Assembly: GCA_004295045.1 (NCBI GenBank)
Contig: SHND01000003.1
Location: forward strand, 1-64,000
Length of the DNA: 64,000 nucleotides
Direction: 5' to 3'
Source of the DNA: Chloroflexota bacterium
GTDB taxonomy: Bacteria > Chloroflexota > Anaerolineae > UBA4142 > SHND01
In this document: positions 53,042 through 61,545 of the stretch, one piece after another
How the letters are laid out: every line of letters begins with the position of its first letter
How positions within the stretch are numbered: the first letter of the stretch is position 1
Position numbers and translations under genes: made by a program
Notes under the pieces: model-generated
The model's input: the letters and a program-made list of their open reading frames with translations, nothing else
The model's database searches: none
Told to the model about the DNA's origin: nothing

Positions 53042-53058
53042 AATTTTCCACCTTGTCG

Positions 53059-53064
53059 TATAAT
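53059..53064 (+). promoter_or_regulatory. Candidate -10 element for glutamine synthetase
   Basis: Perfect TATAAT 17 bp after the ykgJ-like stop; no good -35 at 17 bp, so an activator might be needed. Leader about 66 nt. Confidence 0.4.
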
Positions 53065-53137
53065 CAGATTGCCCCACCGCGATGTGAAAACTTTACGTGT
53101 CAATGCTGACTCGTTGAACCCAAACAGGAGTTTTCCA

Positions 53138-54574
53138 ATGAGTAGTTCCCCACTTCGCGATTTTCTCGAAATTCCGTACGCCCAGCTCGAGGAAATGAAT
53201 CTCAACGCCAAAACGCAGCGCCTCAATCGCGTGCCTCTTGATGTCGTTCAAGAAGAACGCATGAAATATCTGACCGACGAACAGCGCATTAAAGCCGTCA
53301 CGGTTTGTTTCACCGACCTCGAAGGGCGGCTGCACATGCTCGATTACGACAAAAAGTTCTTGTTGAAATCGGCAGACAATCTCACATTTGACGGCTCATC
53401 GGTGCGCGGTTTTTCCGCGCAGCGCGAATCCGATTTACGGCTCGCCATTGATTGGCACGCGTTCTATTGGCTGCCTGCCGACATTTTTGGTCCGGGCAAA
53501 GTCTTGGTCTTTGGCGATGTGCTGGAACGCGATGGCTCGCCCTATTCTGCCGACATGCGCGCGATGTTGAAACATTTCGCGCAAGGATTGTGGGAAAAGG
53601 ACGGCACCCAATGTGATGCGGCAAACGAGATCGAAGGATTCATTTTCAAAGGACGCGACGCGGAAAGGCATCATTACGAAACGGGACACTTTGAATTTGT
53701 AAGCACCGGCGGTTACTATCATTCGCTCCCCGGGGATCCGCTCCGCACTTTTATTGACACCGCCGCCGAAGTGCAGCGCGCGATGGGCTTTCAAAACGAA
53801 AAAGATCATCCCGAAGTCGCGCCCGCGCAATTTGAAATGAATTATGGTCACACCGAAGCATCCATCGCCGCCGACCAAGTGCAATTGTACAAATTGATTT
53901 GCCGCCAAGTTGCCGCGCGCATGGATATGACCGCCTCGTTCCTGCCAAAACCGGTGACGGGTGTGAACGGCAATGGAATGCACACCAATCTTTCTGTATC
54001 GCGCAAAGGCAAGAATCTTTTCTGGGACGCGAACGGCGAAGAACAGATCAGCAAATTCGCGTGGAACTTTGTGGACCGCATCCTGACAAGCGGCGAACAA
54101 ATTTGCCTGCTGCTCAATTCGAGCGTTAATTCGTACCGGCGCCTCGACCCGCATTTCGAAGCGCCGAATCAAATCAAAGTCTCGCCGATTGATCGCGGCG
54201 CGATGATTCGCATTCCGATTGGCAATGAAAAATCGGCGCGCGTCGAAGTTCGTTCCATCGCTCCCGATGCGAATCCCTACATAGCAATTTACATCATGTT
54301 CAAAACAGGACTGGAAGGTCCGCTCGCCAAAAATGCGTCCGATTTACGCAATCAAAAACGCTATCTCTCGGACAACATTTACGACGCCATCGCAAAATTC
54401 AGCGACAGCAAATTCCTGAAGAGTGCGTTGGGCGACGACGTTTGCGAAAAATTTGCCGAACTGAAACTCGCCGCCGCCGAACGCTGTCCCAAATCCTTGG
54501 GTTCACGCATCAAGCGCGCCGAAGTGATGTTCCATCACGAAGTGACCAATCAGTATTTGTGGAGCCAATTTTGA
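53138..54574 (+). CDS. glnA: Glutamine synthetase, type I-like
   Basis: 478 aa from MSSSPLRDFLE, chosen because CAGGAG sits eight bases upstream; the longer frame lacks support. The beta-grasp domain has TFDGSSVRGF, the family signature. The catalytic domain includes QFEMNYGHTEASIAADQ, 'VNGNGMHTNLSVS' and 'RVEVRSIAPDANPYIA' (metal- and ATP-binding Glu, His and Arg residues). Makes glutamine from glutamate and ammonia. The C-terminal part is compact, with NIYDAI at the place of the adenylylated-Tyr loop; control by adenylylation is unlikely. Confidence 0.95.
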   Translation: MSSSPLRDFLEIPYAQLEEMNLNAKTQRLNRVPLDVVQEERMKYLTDEQRIKAVTVCFTDLEGRLHMLDYDKKFLLKSADNLTFDGSSVRGFSAQRESDLRLAIDWHAFYWLPADIFGPGKVLVFGDVLERDGSPYSADMRAMLKHFAQGLWEKDGTQCDAANEIEGFIFKGRDAERHHYETGHFEFVSTGGYYHSLPGDPLRTFIDTAAEVQRAMGFQNEKDHPEVAPAQFEMNYGHTEASIAADQVQLYKLICRQVAARMDMTASFLPKPVTGVNGNGMHTNLSVSRKGKNLFWDANGEEQISKFAWNFVDRILTSGEQICLLLNSSVNSYRRLDPHFEAPNQIKVSPIDRGAMIRIPIGNEKSARVEVRSIAPDANPYIAIYIMFKTGLEGPLAKNASDLRNQKRYLSDNIYDAIAKFSDSKFLKSALGDDVCEKFAELKLAAAERCPKSLGSRIKRAEVMFHHEVTNQYLWSQF

Positions 54575-54580
54575 ACGCCA

Positions 54581-54615
54581 AAAACCCGAAGGGTTTCAGA
54601 AACCCTTCGGGTTTT
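54581..54615. terminator. Terminator of glnA, bidirectional
   Basis: Perfect 16-bp stem (AAAACCCGAAGGGTTT and its complement, 3-nt loop) followed by ATTTT. It also faces the end of the minus-strand GT39 gene. Confidence 0.87.
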
Positions 54616-54650
54616 ATTTTGTCGAAAAATGGAAATCCTAAATGCTATTG

Positions 54651-56492
54651 TTATTTCGGTAACTGCTGTTCAAGCTCCTCCGCGCTCAAGCGCTGGGTCT
54701 TGATAAAAATAATCGGCTGAGGATGATCGTACACCGAAAAACTTTCGTCGGCGAAACCCCAGTTCCAAACTTGCAAGCCGCGTGTGTCCAGCAACGCGTT
54801 TACGCGCGAGGCATCCAACGGCAAACCTGCAAAGGGTTCGTCTCGAATGACGACGCCAGCCAACTGTGGATCGTTGCGCGTCGTCATCACAGGCGCGAAA
54901 CCTAAATCCCCGCGAAATAGTTTTTCATAATAGCGGTTGGTCATCGGATAACGCGTGGGCAATTTTCCAATGCTGCCGTATGCGCGTTGGCTCGCCAGAA
55001 TGACCACGTCGGAACGCGCCAACGCGTTTGCAAGCGCCGCGCGTTTTGCGTCATTGTCGTCGTCAAAAATCGGAAACTGAATCTGCGTGTAATCGGACGC
55101 GCGACGCTCACCGCTCTCGAAACGAATCAACATCGGCAGCGCGTCGTCCCACTCTTCCACAAGCAATGTCTTTCCAATTGGAACATTTTCATAGAGCCAA
55201 CGCGAGGCGGTCAGCCACGGATGTTCGCGCGTATACATCTGCGAAAACGCGAGTGCATAGAGCGACGAGAGGGCAAGAATCGAGAATACGAAAATCGCCA
55301 GAACAATGCGGTGTTTCGAAAATACGCGCAGCCACGCGCACGCCGCCATTATGTACAGAACCGGCAGCAGCGGCAGCAGGTAACGCATGTATTTTGTGTA
55401 TTGCAAACCAATCGTGATGAAATAAATGAGCGCGAAAGACAAGACGAATGTGTCTCGCCACGCGCGCGTCTTCCACCACTGCGCGAAAAAAATCAGCCCC
55501 CCGCCCCACGCAAAAATCCCAAGCGGCAAGCCCATTCCCCAAATCGTGCCTTGTGTAACTTGATAAACAACGGGAAGCGTGTTTGCATATTGGCGCGTGT
55601 AGGGATAATCCAGCCAGCCGCGCGCCACAATCGTCTCGCGGACCACATCGCGCCCGAACGTGTACCAGTCAATGAGCGCGTAAGGTTGCGTGACCAGAAA
55701 AATCACAAGCGCAATTCCAATGATTTGTAAAAGGGGGCGACGCACGGCGCGCCAGATTTCACGCAGGCGCGCGCGCGAAAATTTCAAGGCAGGCGCGTTG
55801 GTTGCGTGGTAACACGCGTAGAAAATGGGAACGGCAAGCAAAAATGCCGTCGCTTTGGTCGCCAGCGCGAGCCCAAATGAAATTCCACAGAGGAAAATCC
55901 ACCACGCCGTCCTTTCAAACAATGGCGGATGAGGTTTTTCTGCGGCGACGGTTTTTTCGGCTACGCGAAAAGCGCCATACAAAGTCGCCATTGTGAAAAA
56001 CGTGAGCAGCGTGTCAACCGCGTAAAAATGCGAGAGTTGAATATGCACCACCGTCACAGCGACACATGCCGCCGCAATCAGTCCCACACTCGCGCGATAA
56101 ATTCTGCGCCCCAACGCGTACGTCAAAACTATTGTTCCCAAATCGAATAGCCCGGACAACCAACGCCCAAACAGCACGGTGCGCGCGAGTTGGTCATCCG
56201 CCCAGGGTCCCACAATATTCGTTTGCGGAGCAAACGGCATTAGTGCGCGCAAAAGATAAATCGGAAACGAACCGTATGCGAAAAATTTTGGATTGAGCGA
56301 ACTGACGGGCGAAGAAATTTCGAGGGACGTCGCTGGTAATTGCAAATTAGAGGCGACAAGCAGAATCTGACGCTCGTCAGGATGAAAGAGGTAGCCGCTG
56401 TCCCACGCCAAACCGTTCCAACGAAAATACGCGGCAATGGCAAGAATGATTGCCAGAAAAAAGAGTTCCAGCCAACGCTTGCTTTCAAACAT
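54651..56492 (-). CDS. PMT/GT39-like membrane glycosyltransferase
   Basis: 613 aa from MFESKRWLE, with GGTGAGA just upstream; an in-frame TTG six codons earlier is also open. First helix then LFHPDERQILLVASNLQLP, the acidic GT39 motif, and about 11 more helices. The C-terminal external domain ends SFSVYDHPQPIIFIKTQ. Both ends mirror the N-terminal half of the 1585-aa PMT-DUF2298 protein (HPDERFLTMVSSAIRLP and FTVYDHPKVLIF), so this is a stand-alone paralogue of that module. Confidence 0.88.
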   Translation of the reverse strand: MFESKRWLELFFLAIILAIAAYFRWNGLAWDSGYLFHPDERQILLVASNLQLPATSLEISSPVSSLNPKFFAYGSFPIYLLRALMPFAPQTNIVGPWADDQLARTVLFGRWLSGLFDLGTIVLTYALGRRIYRASVGLIAAACVAVTVVHIQLSHFYAVDTLLTFFTMATLYGAFRVAEKTVAAEKPHPPLFERTAWWIFLCGISFGLALATKATAFLLAVPIFYACYHATNAPALKFSRARLREIWRAVRRPLLQIIGIALVIFLVTQPYALIDWYTFGRDVVRETIVARGWLDYPYTRQYANTLPVVYQVTQGTIWGMGLPLGIFAWGGGLIFFAQWWKTRAWRDTFVLSFALIYFITIGLQYTKYMRYLLPLLPVLYIMAACAWLRVFSKHRIVLAIFVFSILALSSLYALAFSQMYTREHPWLTASRWLYENVPIGKTLLVEEWDDALPMLIRFESGERRASDYTQIQFPIFDDDNDAKRAALANALARSDVVILASQRAYGSIGKLPTRYPMTNRYYEKLFRGDLGFAPVMTTRNDPQLAGVVIRDEPFAGLPLDASRVNALLDTRGLQVWNWGFADESFSVYDHPQPIIFIKTQRLSAEELEQQLPK

Positions 56493-56513
56493 TCTCACCC
56501 ATTCTAACAAAAA

Positions 56514-56543
56514 AACCTCGCAGTCTACGCGACGTGCGAGGTT
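56514..56543 (-). terminator. Terminator at the enoyl-CoA hydratase 3' end
   Basis: 9-bp stem AACCTCGCA/TGCGAGGTT overlapping the stop codon region, followed on the minus strand by a run of seven T. Confidence 0.72.
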
Positions 56544-57346
56544 CCGATTGCGCTTGTTTCCAGCGGCTCACCATTGCGCGATTCTTGAAGCGCTTTGAGT
56601 GCGGCGTGAAAATCTTCAGAGGTTAGTAACTGCAATTGCGCATCCTCGGCGGCTCTTAACGCTTGCGCCATTTGTGAATCGAAAGTTGCATTGATCAACT
56701 TTTTCGAGTGCGACAATGCTTTGAACGGCAGTTTGCAGAATTGCTGTGCCCAATTGCGCGCAATGCCGGGCATATCGCCCGGGTCTGCAACGCGATTCAC
56801 GAGCCCGATGCGCAATGCTTCCATCGCGCTCACATTGCGTCCGCGCAAAATGACCTCTTTTGCCCAGGCGGGACCGACGATGCGCGTGAGCCGCGTGATG
56901 CCGCCTAAATCGGGAAGGATTCCATATTTCACTTCGGGCAGTGCGAGGGTTGCGCGCGAGGAACAGATGCGAAAATCACACGTCAACGTCATTTCCAAGC
57001 CCGCGCCCAGACAAACTCCATTGATGGCTGCAATTGTAATTTGCGGCAGCGCTTCGACTTGATTGAACGTCGCCTGCCATCTTTGAATCCGCGCGCGCAA
57101 ATCCTCTTGCGTCCACTGCGCCGCGCCTTGAAGCAAAACGTCTAAATCCAAACCCGAGCTGAATCCCTTCCCTGCTCCGGTAAAGATGACGACGCGCGCG
57201 TCTTGATTCGCCGCAAGTTCCTCGCACAACGCAGACAGGTCAACGAACAGCTCGGGCGTGAACGCGTTGAGCGTCTGCGGGCGATTCAACGAGACGGTCA
57301 AAATATTTTGGTCAAGGACAAGTTTCAGATTTTTGTAATGATTCAT
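56525..57346 (-). CDS. Enoyl-CoA hydratase/isomerase family protein
   Basis: 273 aa crotonase fold. Signature IAAINGVCLGAGLEMTLTCDF (oxyanion-hole Gly), then LPEVKYGILPDLGGITRL carrying the second catalytic-position Glu region, and the typical 'AKEVILRGRNVSAMEALRIGLVN'. Likely acts on acyl-CoA thioesters in fatty-acid or amino-acid breakdown; crotonase substrates cannot be read from sequence. Start overlaps the OsmC gene by 4 bp, and a terminator lies over its stop, so it is the last gene of an OsmC-crotonase unit. Confidence 0.93.
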   Translation of the reverse strand: MNHYKNLKLVLDQNILTVSLNRPQTLNAFTPELFVDLSALCEELAANQDARVVIFTGAGKGFSSGLDLDVLLQGAAQWTQEDLRARIQRWQATFNQVEALPQITIAAINGVCLGAGLEMTLTCDFRICSSRATLALPEVKYGILPDLGGITRLTRIVGPAWAKEVILRGRNVSAMEALRIGLVNRVADPGDMPGIARNWAQQFCKLPFKALSHSKKLINATFDSQMAQALRAAEDAQLQLLTSEDFHAALKALQESRNGEPLETSAIGTSHVA

Positions 57347-57765
57347 TCGCTCTCGATTTCAAAATCAGACGAAAGTTCGACACCGTGCTTGAGCGTATTG
57401 TACACAGAGCAGTATTTTGTTTCGGACAATTCGATCGCGCGGCGCACCTGATCGGCGTGCAGGTTGTGTCCCGCTAAACGGTAATGTACATGAATTTTTT
57501 CAAATGCGTGCGGCGGACGGTCTTGCTGCACACTCATCGCCGTCACGCGCAGCGAATGGAGTTTGTGCCGCTGCTTTTCCAAAATCTTGACGACATCATA
57601 CGCGGAACACGAGATTAGTGACAACAACAATAAATCAGAGGGCTTGACGCCCTTGAACTGGGGATCGCTGCGCGGAGTAGAACCGATGACAATCGAGTTG
57701 CCGTAACGATCGCGCCCCGCGAACATTTCATCGCGCACCCAATTGATTTCAACAGTTTCGGACAT
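57343..57765 (-). CDS. OsmC/Ohr-family protein
   Basis: 140 aa. The two redox cysteines of OsmC-type peroxidases are at Cys53 (LISCSAYDV) and Cys119 (KYCSVYNTL), with a central helix between. OsmC/Ohr proteins reduce organic hydroperoxides with thiols; the YhfA-like branch has unclear function. It is 3 bp downstream of lepA and overlaps the crotonase gene by 4 bp, pointing to one transcript. Confidence 0.9.
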   Translation of the reverse strand: MSETVEINWVRDEMFAGRDRYGNSIVIGSTPRSDPQFKGVKPSDLLLLSLISCSAYDVVKILEKQRHKLHSLRVTAMSVQQDRPPHAFEKIHVHYRLAGHNLHADQVRRAIELSETKYCSVYNTLKHGVELSSDFEIESE

Positions 57766-57768
57766 TGA

Positions 57769-59574
57769 CTATTCTTCGCCCAATTTCAAAACTGCCATAA
57801 ATGCCTCTTGCGGCAATTCCACCGTGCCCAATTGCTTCATCCGCTTTTTGCCTTTTTTCTGCGCTTCGAGCAATTTCTTTTTGCGCGTAATATCGCCACC
57901 GTAACATTTTGCGAGAACGTCTTTGCGTAACGCGCGAATCGTTTCGCGCGCGACGATGCGCCCACCGATTGCTGCTTGAATCGGCACGGGAAACATTTGG
58001 GAGGGAATCACTTCTTTTAGTTTTTTCGCCAACGCCGCGCCGCGCGAGTACGCGTAATCTTTATGCACAATCATCGCGAGCGCATCCACCGGTTCTTCGT
58101 TCAACAGCAGCGTCAGTTTTTGCAGCGGCGCGGCGCGATAGGAATCGAATTGATAATCCATCGAGGCATAACCGCGCGTGCGCGATTTCAGTTGATCATA
58201 GAAATCAATGATGAGTTCGGAAAGGGGCAAAAGAAAATCCATGCGGACGCGTTCGGGATCGAGATATTCGAGTTTGCTTTGTTCGCCGCGCCGCGTGCGC
58301 GCCAAATCCATCACCGTTCCAATGTACGTCGCCGGCGTGTACACCGACACTTTCATCCACGGCTCTTCGATTTCTTCGATGCGATCCGCTTCGGGCAGCG
58401 CGGCGGGATTGTCCACCGTAATAATTTCGCCGTCGGTTTTCAGCACGTGATATTCGACGCTCGGCGCTGTCGCAATCAAATCCAAATCGTATTCGCGTTC
58501 GAGCCGTTCTTGAATAATTTCCATGTGCAGCAAACCAAGAAAGCCGATGCGAAAACCGAAACCGAGTGCGGCAGATGTTTCCGGTTCGTACGTCAACGCG
58601 GCGTCGTTCAATTTCAACTTGTCGAGTGCGTCGCGCAGCAATGGGTAATCGTTCGTCGCGACGGGATAAAATCCCGCAAACACCATCGGCTTGGCGGGGC
58701 GAAAACCTGCAAGCGGATGCGATGCCGGACGCTGCGCGTTTGTGAGCGTATCCCCAACCTGAACTTCGCGCACACTTTTCAAACCCGTCGCCACATATCC
58801 CACTTCGCCCGCAGAGAGCGAATCTGATGCGATCAGCTTGGGTCGAAAAATTCCAACTTCAATCGCGTCCACCTCGCGCTGGTTCGACATCATTTGCAGT
58901 TTGTCGCCTTTACGCAGTTCGCCGTCCACCACACGCACATACGCCACAACGCCTTTGTACGCGTCGTAGTGCGAATCAAAGACCAACGCGCGTGCGGGCG
59001 CATCCGGGTCGCCGCGCGGTGACGGAATTTTATTCACCACCGCTTCCAAAATTTCGGCGACGCCCGTGCCATCTTTCGCCGACGCGCGAATAATTTCCTC
59101 CGCAGGAATGCCCAACAAATTTTCTATATCTTGCGCAATTTCATCGGGGCGCGCCGCAGGCAGATCAATTTTGTTGATGACGGGAATGATGACGAGATTG
59201 TTTTCGAGGGCAAGATATAAATTCGCGAGCGTTTGCGCTTCGACGCCTTGCGACGCATCCACGACCAGGACCGCGCCTTCGCATGCCGCGAGCGCGCGCG
59301 AAACTTCGTACGTAAAATCTACGTGTCCCGGCGTATCAATCAGATTCAGTTCGTATTCGCTGCCATCGCGCGCCGTATACAACATGCGAACGGCTTTGGC
59401 TTTGATGGTGATGCCCTTTTCCCGTTCCAAGTCCATTTGGTCCATCACCTGCTCGACCATATCTCGCTTGGAAACAGTGCCGGTGATTTCGAGCAAACGA
59501 TCAGTCAGCGTGGACTTGCCGTGATCTACATGCGCGACGATGGAGAAATTTCGAATCAGTTTTTCGGAAATCAT
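57769..59574 (-). CDS. lepA: Elongation factor 4 (LepA)
   Basis: 601 aa, standard length. GTPase motifs: [10 protein letters not shown] (G1), DTPGHVDF (G3) and NKIDLP (G4) within residues 10-190. Domain II and III/V follow, and the LepA-specific C-terminal domain ends with [15 protein letters not shown] and [11 protein letters not shown]. Back-translocates stalled ribosomes. Preceded by a region of GACGAATGA word repeats rather than a clear promoter. Confidence 0.98.
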   Translation of the reverse strand: MISEKLIRNFSIVAHVDHGKSTLTDRLLEITGTVSKRDMVEQVMDQMDLEREKGITIKAKAVRMLYTARDGSEYELNLIDTPGHVDFTYEVSRALAACEGAVLVVDASQGVEAQTLANLYLALENNLVIIPVINKIDLPAARPDEIAQDIENLLGIPAEEIIRASAKDGTGVAEILEAVVNKIPSPRGDPDAPARALVFDSHYDAYKGVVAYVRVVDGELRKGDKLQMMSNQREVDAIEVGIFRPKLIASDSLSAGEVGYVATGLKSVREVQVGDTLTNAQRPASHPLAGFRPAKPMVFAGFYPVATNDYPLLRDALDKLKLNDAALTYEPETSAALGFGFRIGFLGLLHMEIIQERLEREYDLDLIATAPSVEYHVLKTDGEIITVDNPAALPEADRIEEIEEPWMKVSVYTPATYIGTVMDLARTRRGEQSKLEYLDPERVRMDFLLPLSELIIDFYDQLKSRTRGYASMDYQFDSYRAAPLQKLTLLLNEEPVDALAMIVHKDYAYSRGAALAKKLKEVIPSQMFPVPIQAAIGGRIVARETIRALRKDVLAKCYGGDITRKKKLLEAQKKGKKRMKQLGTVELPQEAFMAVLKLGEE

Positions 59575-59584
59575 AAATCAGGAC

Positions 59585-59640
59585 GAAGGACGAATGACGA
59601 ACGAGTGTATTCATCATTCGTCTTTAGTCATTCGTCGTTT
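59585..59640. repeat. GACGAATGA word repeat with 10-bp inverted arms
   Basis: Perfect inverted repeat GACGAATGAC/GTCATTCGTC (59589-59598 and 59627-59636), with a further partial arm inside. No T-run. Fills the lepA-HIT gap. Confidence 0.6.
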
Positions 59641-59982
59641 CTAGCCGGGGGGCCAAGCCATTCTGCGTCCCGCCAATAGGTGAAAGTGCAAATGAAAAAC
59701 AGATTGTCCTGCATCCGCGCCCGTGTTTGTCACAATGCGATAGCTGCCCAGATTATTTTGCTGCGCGATTTCGCGCGCCGCGCGTAAACATTCACCAGCC
59801 GCTAATGCGGAAGCATCGTCAACGATTTCGTTCACGGACGCGAGGTGTTGATTCGGGATGACGAGAATATGCGTCGGCGCTTTTGGATTAAGGTCCTGAA
59901 ACGCGGTGACGTGTTCATTCCGATAGACAATCGTGGCGGGAATTTCGCCCGCGACAATTTTGCAAAAGATACAATCAGTCAT
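59641..59982 (-). CDS. HIT-family (histidine triad) hydrolase
   Basis: 113 aa from MTDCIFCKIVAGEIP. The histidine triad reads HLHFHLLAG near the C-terminus, with HILVIPNQH before it, typical of HINT-like nucleoside-phosphoramidate hydrolases. The N-terminal CxxC is a common zinc site. Its start lies 8 bp inside the end of the methylthiotransferase gene, so the two are coupled. Confidence 0.95.
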   Translation of the reverse strand: MTDCIFCKIVAGEIPATIVYRNEHVTAFQDLNPKAPTHILVIPNQHLASVNEIVDDASALAAGECLRAAREIAQQNNLGSYRIVTNTGADAGQSVFHLHFHLLAGRRMAWPPG

Positions 59983-61276
59983 TTGCATTAGAAACGAGTT
60001 CGCCCCGCGCGCCATCTTGAACATTTTCCATCAAGCGCGTGGATAAAATGCGGTTGCTTAAATTTTTGTTACTGCGCGTGGCGACGCGAATGTAATTGTC
60101 TGTATAGCCGGAAAAAATTCCCGCCGCGTTGGTTTGTTCTTCGTACAACACGTCGAACGTACGCCCGACGTTTTGTTTTGCGAATTTAGCTTGGGCGGTA
60201 TCGGCAACGCGCTGCATCGCTTTCGCTCGCGCGTCTTTGACCAAATCGGAAAGGTGCAGCGGCAATTGCGCCGCAACCGTTCCTTCACGCGCCGAGTAAG
60301 GAAAGACATGCACGCGCGCAAAATTCATGCGTTCAACAAACTCGAGCGATTCTTGAAATTCCACATCGGCTTCGCCGGGAAAACCGACAATCACATCTGT
60401 TGTAATAGCGACGTGCGGAATCATGGCGCGCGCCATTTCAACTGCGTCCGCAAATTGTTCCACCGTGTACGGACGACGCATCCGCCGCAAAACGGTATTG
60501 CTGCCACTCTGGAGCGAGAGATGCAAATGGCGGCAGAGCCGTGTATCAGAAAACATGTCAAGCAACTCGTCGTCCAAGTCCCACGGCGCAATCGAAGTGA
60601 GGCGCAAACGCGGCAAGGGTGTTTCGCGCAATATCTCGCTTACTAAATCGCACAGCCCGCGCAGGCGTCCATTTCCGCTTTCCCGTTCTTGCAAACGATA
60701 GTCCGAAATTTGCACGCCCGTCAAAATGACTTCTTGATAACCGCCATCAACGAGCGATTTGATTGCATCAATAATTTCATTTTGTGGACGGCTGCGCGCG
60801 CGTCCGCGCGCCAACGGAATGATGCAATAGGTGCACGACATATTGCAGCCATCCTCAATTTTCACAAAGGCGCGTGTACGGAGACTCACCTGTTCGTTTA
60901 CGGAGGGTGAAGGGAAATACGGCGCATAAGGGAAATCGCCCACGCGTTCGCGCGTAATTTTTACGAGCGCGTCTTTGTCCGCGTTCGGGACGACGAACGC
61001 GACGTTAGGCAAACCCTGCGCCTGTTCGGACGACATGCTGGCATAACAGCCCGTGAGAACAATCTGCGCATTCGAGTTTGCGCGCGACAGATGACGCGAC
61101 AGATTGCGCGACTTGCGCGCCGCTTGTGCCGTAACCGTACAGGTGTTCAGCACAATTGTGTCGGCGTCGCGTGGGTCTGTTACGACCTGATCGCCGCGCG
61201 CGGCAAAATCACGCGCCCACGCTTCGAGTTCGCTTTCGTTTAGTTTGCAGCCAAGGGCTTGCAGGTAAACTTTCAT
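59975..61276 (-). CDS. mtaB: tRNA t6A37 methylthiotransferase, MtaB-like
   Basis: 433 aa. The UPF0004 N-terminal domain has three cluster Cys (LGCKLNESE, LNTCTV, LTGCYAS). The radical-SAM motif is GCNMSCTYCIIPLARGR (CxxxCxxC), followed by HLHLSLQSGSNTVLRRM. A C-terminal TRAM-like stretch (about 370-433) binds tRNA. The LNESE start and RARSR after the cluster fit MtaB rather than MiaB or RimO. Adds a methylthio group to t6A at position 37. Strong promoter directly upstream gives a nearly leaderless mRNA. Confidence 0.92.
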   Translation of the reverse strand: MKVYLQALGCKLNESELEAWARDFAARGDQVVTDPRDADTIVLNTCTVTAQAARKSRNLSRHLSRANSNAQIVLTGCYASMSSEQAQGLPNVAFVVPNADKDALVKITRERVGDFPYAPYFPSPSVNEQVSLRTRAFVKIEDGCNMSCTYCIIPLARGRARSRPQNEIIDAIKSLVDGGYQEVILTGVQISDYRLQERESGNGRLRGLCDLVSEILRETPLPRLRLTSIAPWDLDDELLDMFSDTRLCRHLHLSLQSGSNTVLRRMRRPYTVEQFADAVEMARAMIPHVAITTDVIVGFPGEADVEFQESLEFVERMNFARVHVFPYSAREGTVAAQLPLHLSDLVKDARAKAMQRVADTAQAKFAKQNVGRTFDVLYEEQTNAAGIFSGYTDNYIRVATRSNKNLSNRILSTRLMENVQDGARGELVSNAND

Positions 61277-61290
61277 AGAATGACTGTGTG

Positions 61291-61319
61291 ATTATAAGTA
61301 TGAGGCGTAATTACGTCAA
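61291..61319 (-). promoter_or_regulatory. Near-consensus promoter for mtaB-HIT
   Basis: Minus strand: -35 TTGACG (61314-61319), 17-bp spacer, perfect -10 TATAAT (61291-61296). The predicted start (near 61284) is only about 8 nt before the mtaB ATG. Confidence 0.78.
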
Positions 61320-61365
61320 AAGATGGTTGCGCGGCGCGATCAAAACGAATTTTGAAACAAAAAAA

Positions 61366-61394
61366 ACGAGGTGCATCCTCGAAATGCACCTCGT
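61366..61394 (-). terminator. Strong intrinsic terminator
   Basis: 11-bp perfect stem (ACGAGGTGCAT and complement, 7-nt loop) followed on the minus strand by eight T. It ends transcripts from the propeller gene at 61546, about 150 nt past its stop. Confidence 0.88.
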
Positions 61395-61545
61395 CTTGCC
61401 CCCCTAGATAAAGGTTCCCCAAGAGCGATCCACTATTCAGGTAACATCCAAACAACCCAGCCAGCCAAATCCATCCAGCCAAACTACCCAGAGAAACCAC
61501 TAATGGTTTCAACGCTAGTGTAGCCGACGAACGTTAAGTCAAGCA
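61395..61545 (-). other. Structured untranslated region or possible small RNA
   Basis: 151 nt between the propeller gene stop and the terminator. It contains a 7-bp hairpin with a TTAG loop (GAAACCA/TGGTTTC, 61493-61510) and a run of TGGCTGG-like words (about 61455-61490). No convincing promoter at its 5' end, so a long 3' UTR is the simplest reading. A processed small RNA is possible. Confidence 0.3.

Noticed and set aside
61273..61512. 79-codon frame with a TTG start upstream of mtaB
   Set aside because: It runs through a strong terminator and a near-consensus promoter, has no ribosome site, and the second half looks non-protein-like.
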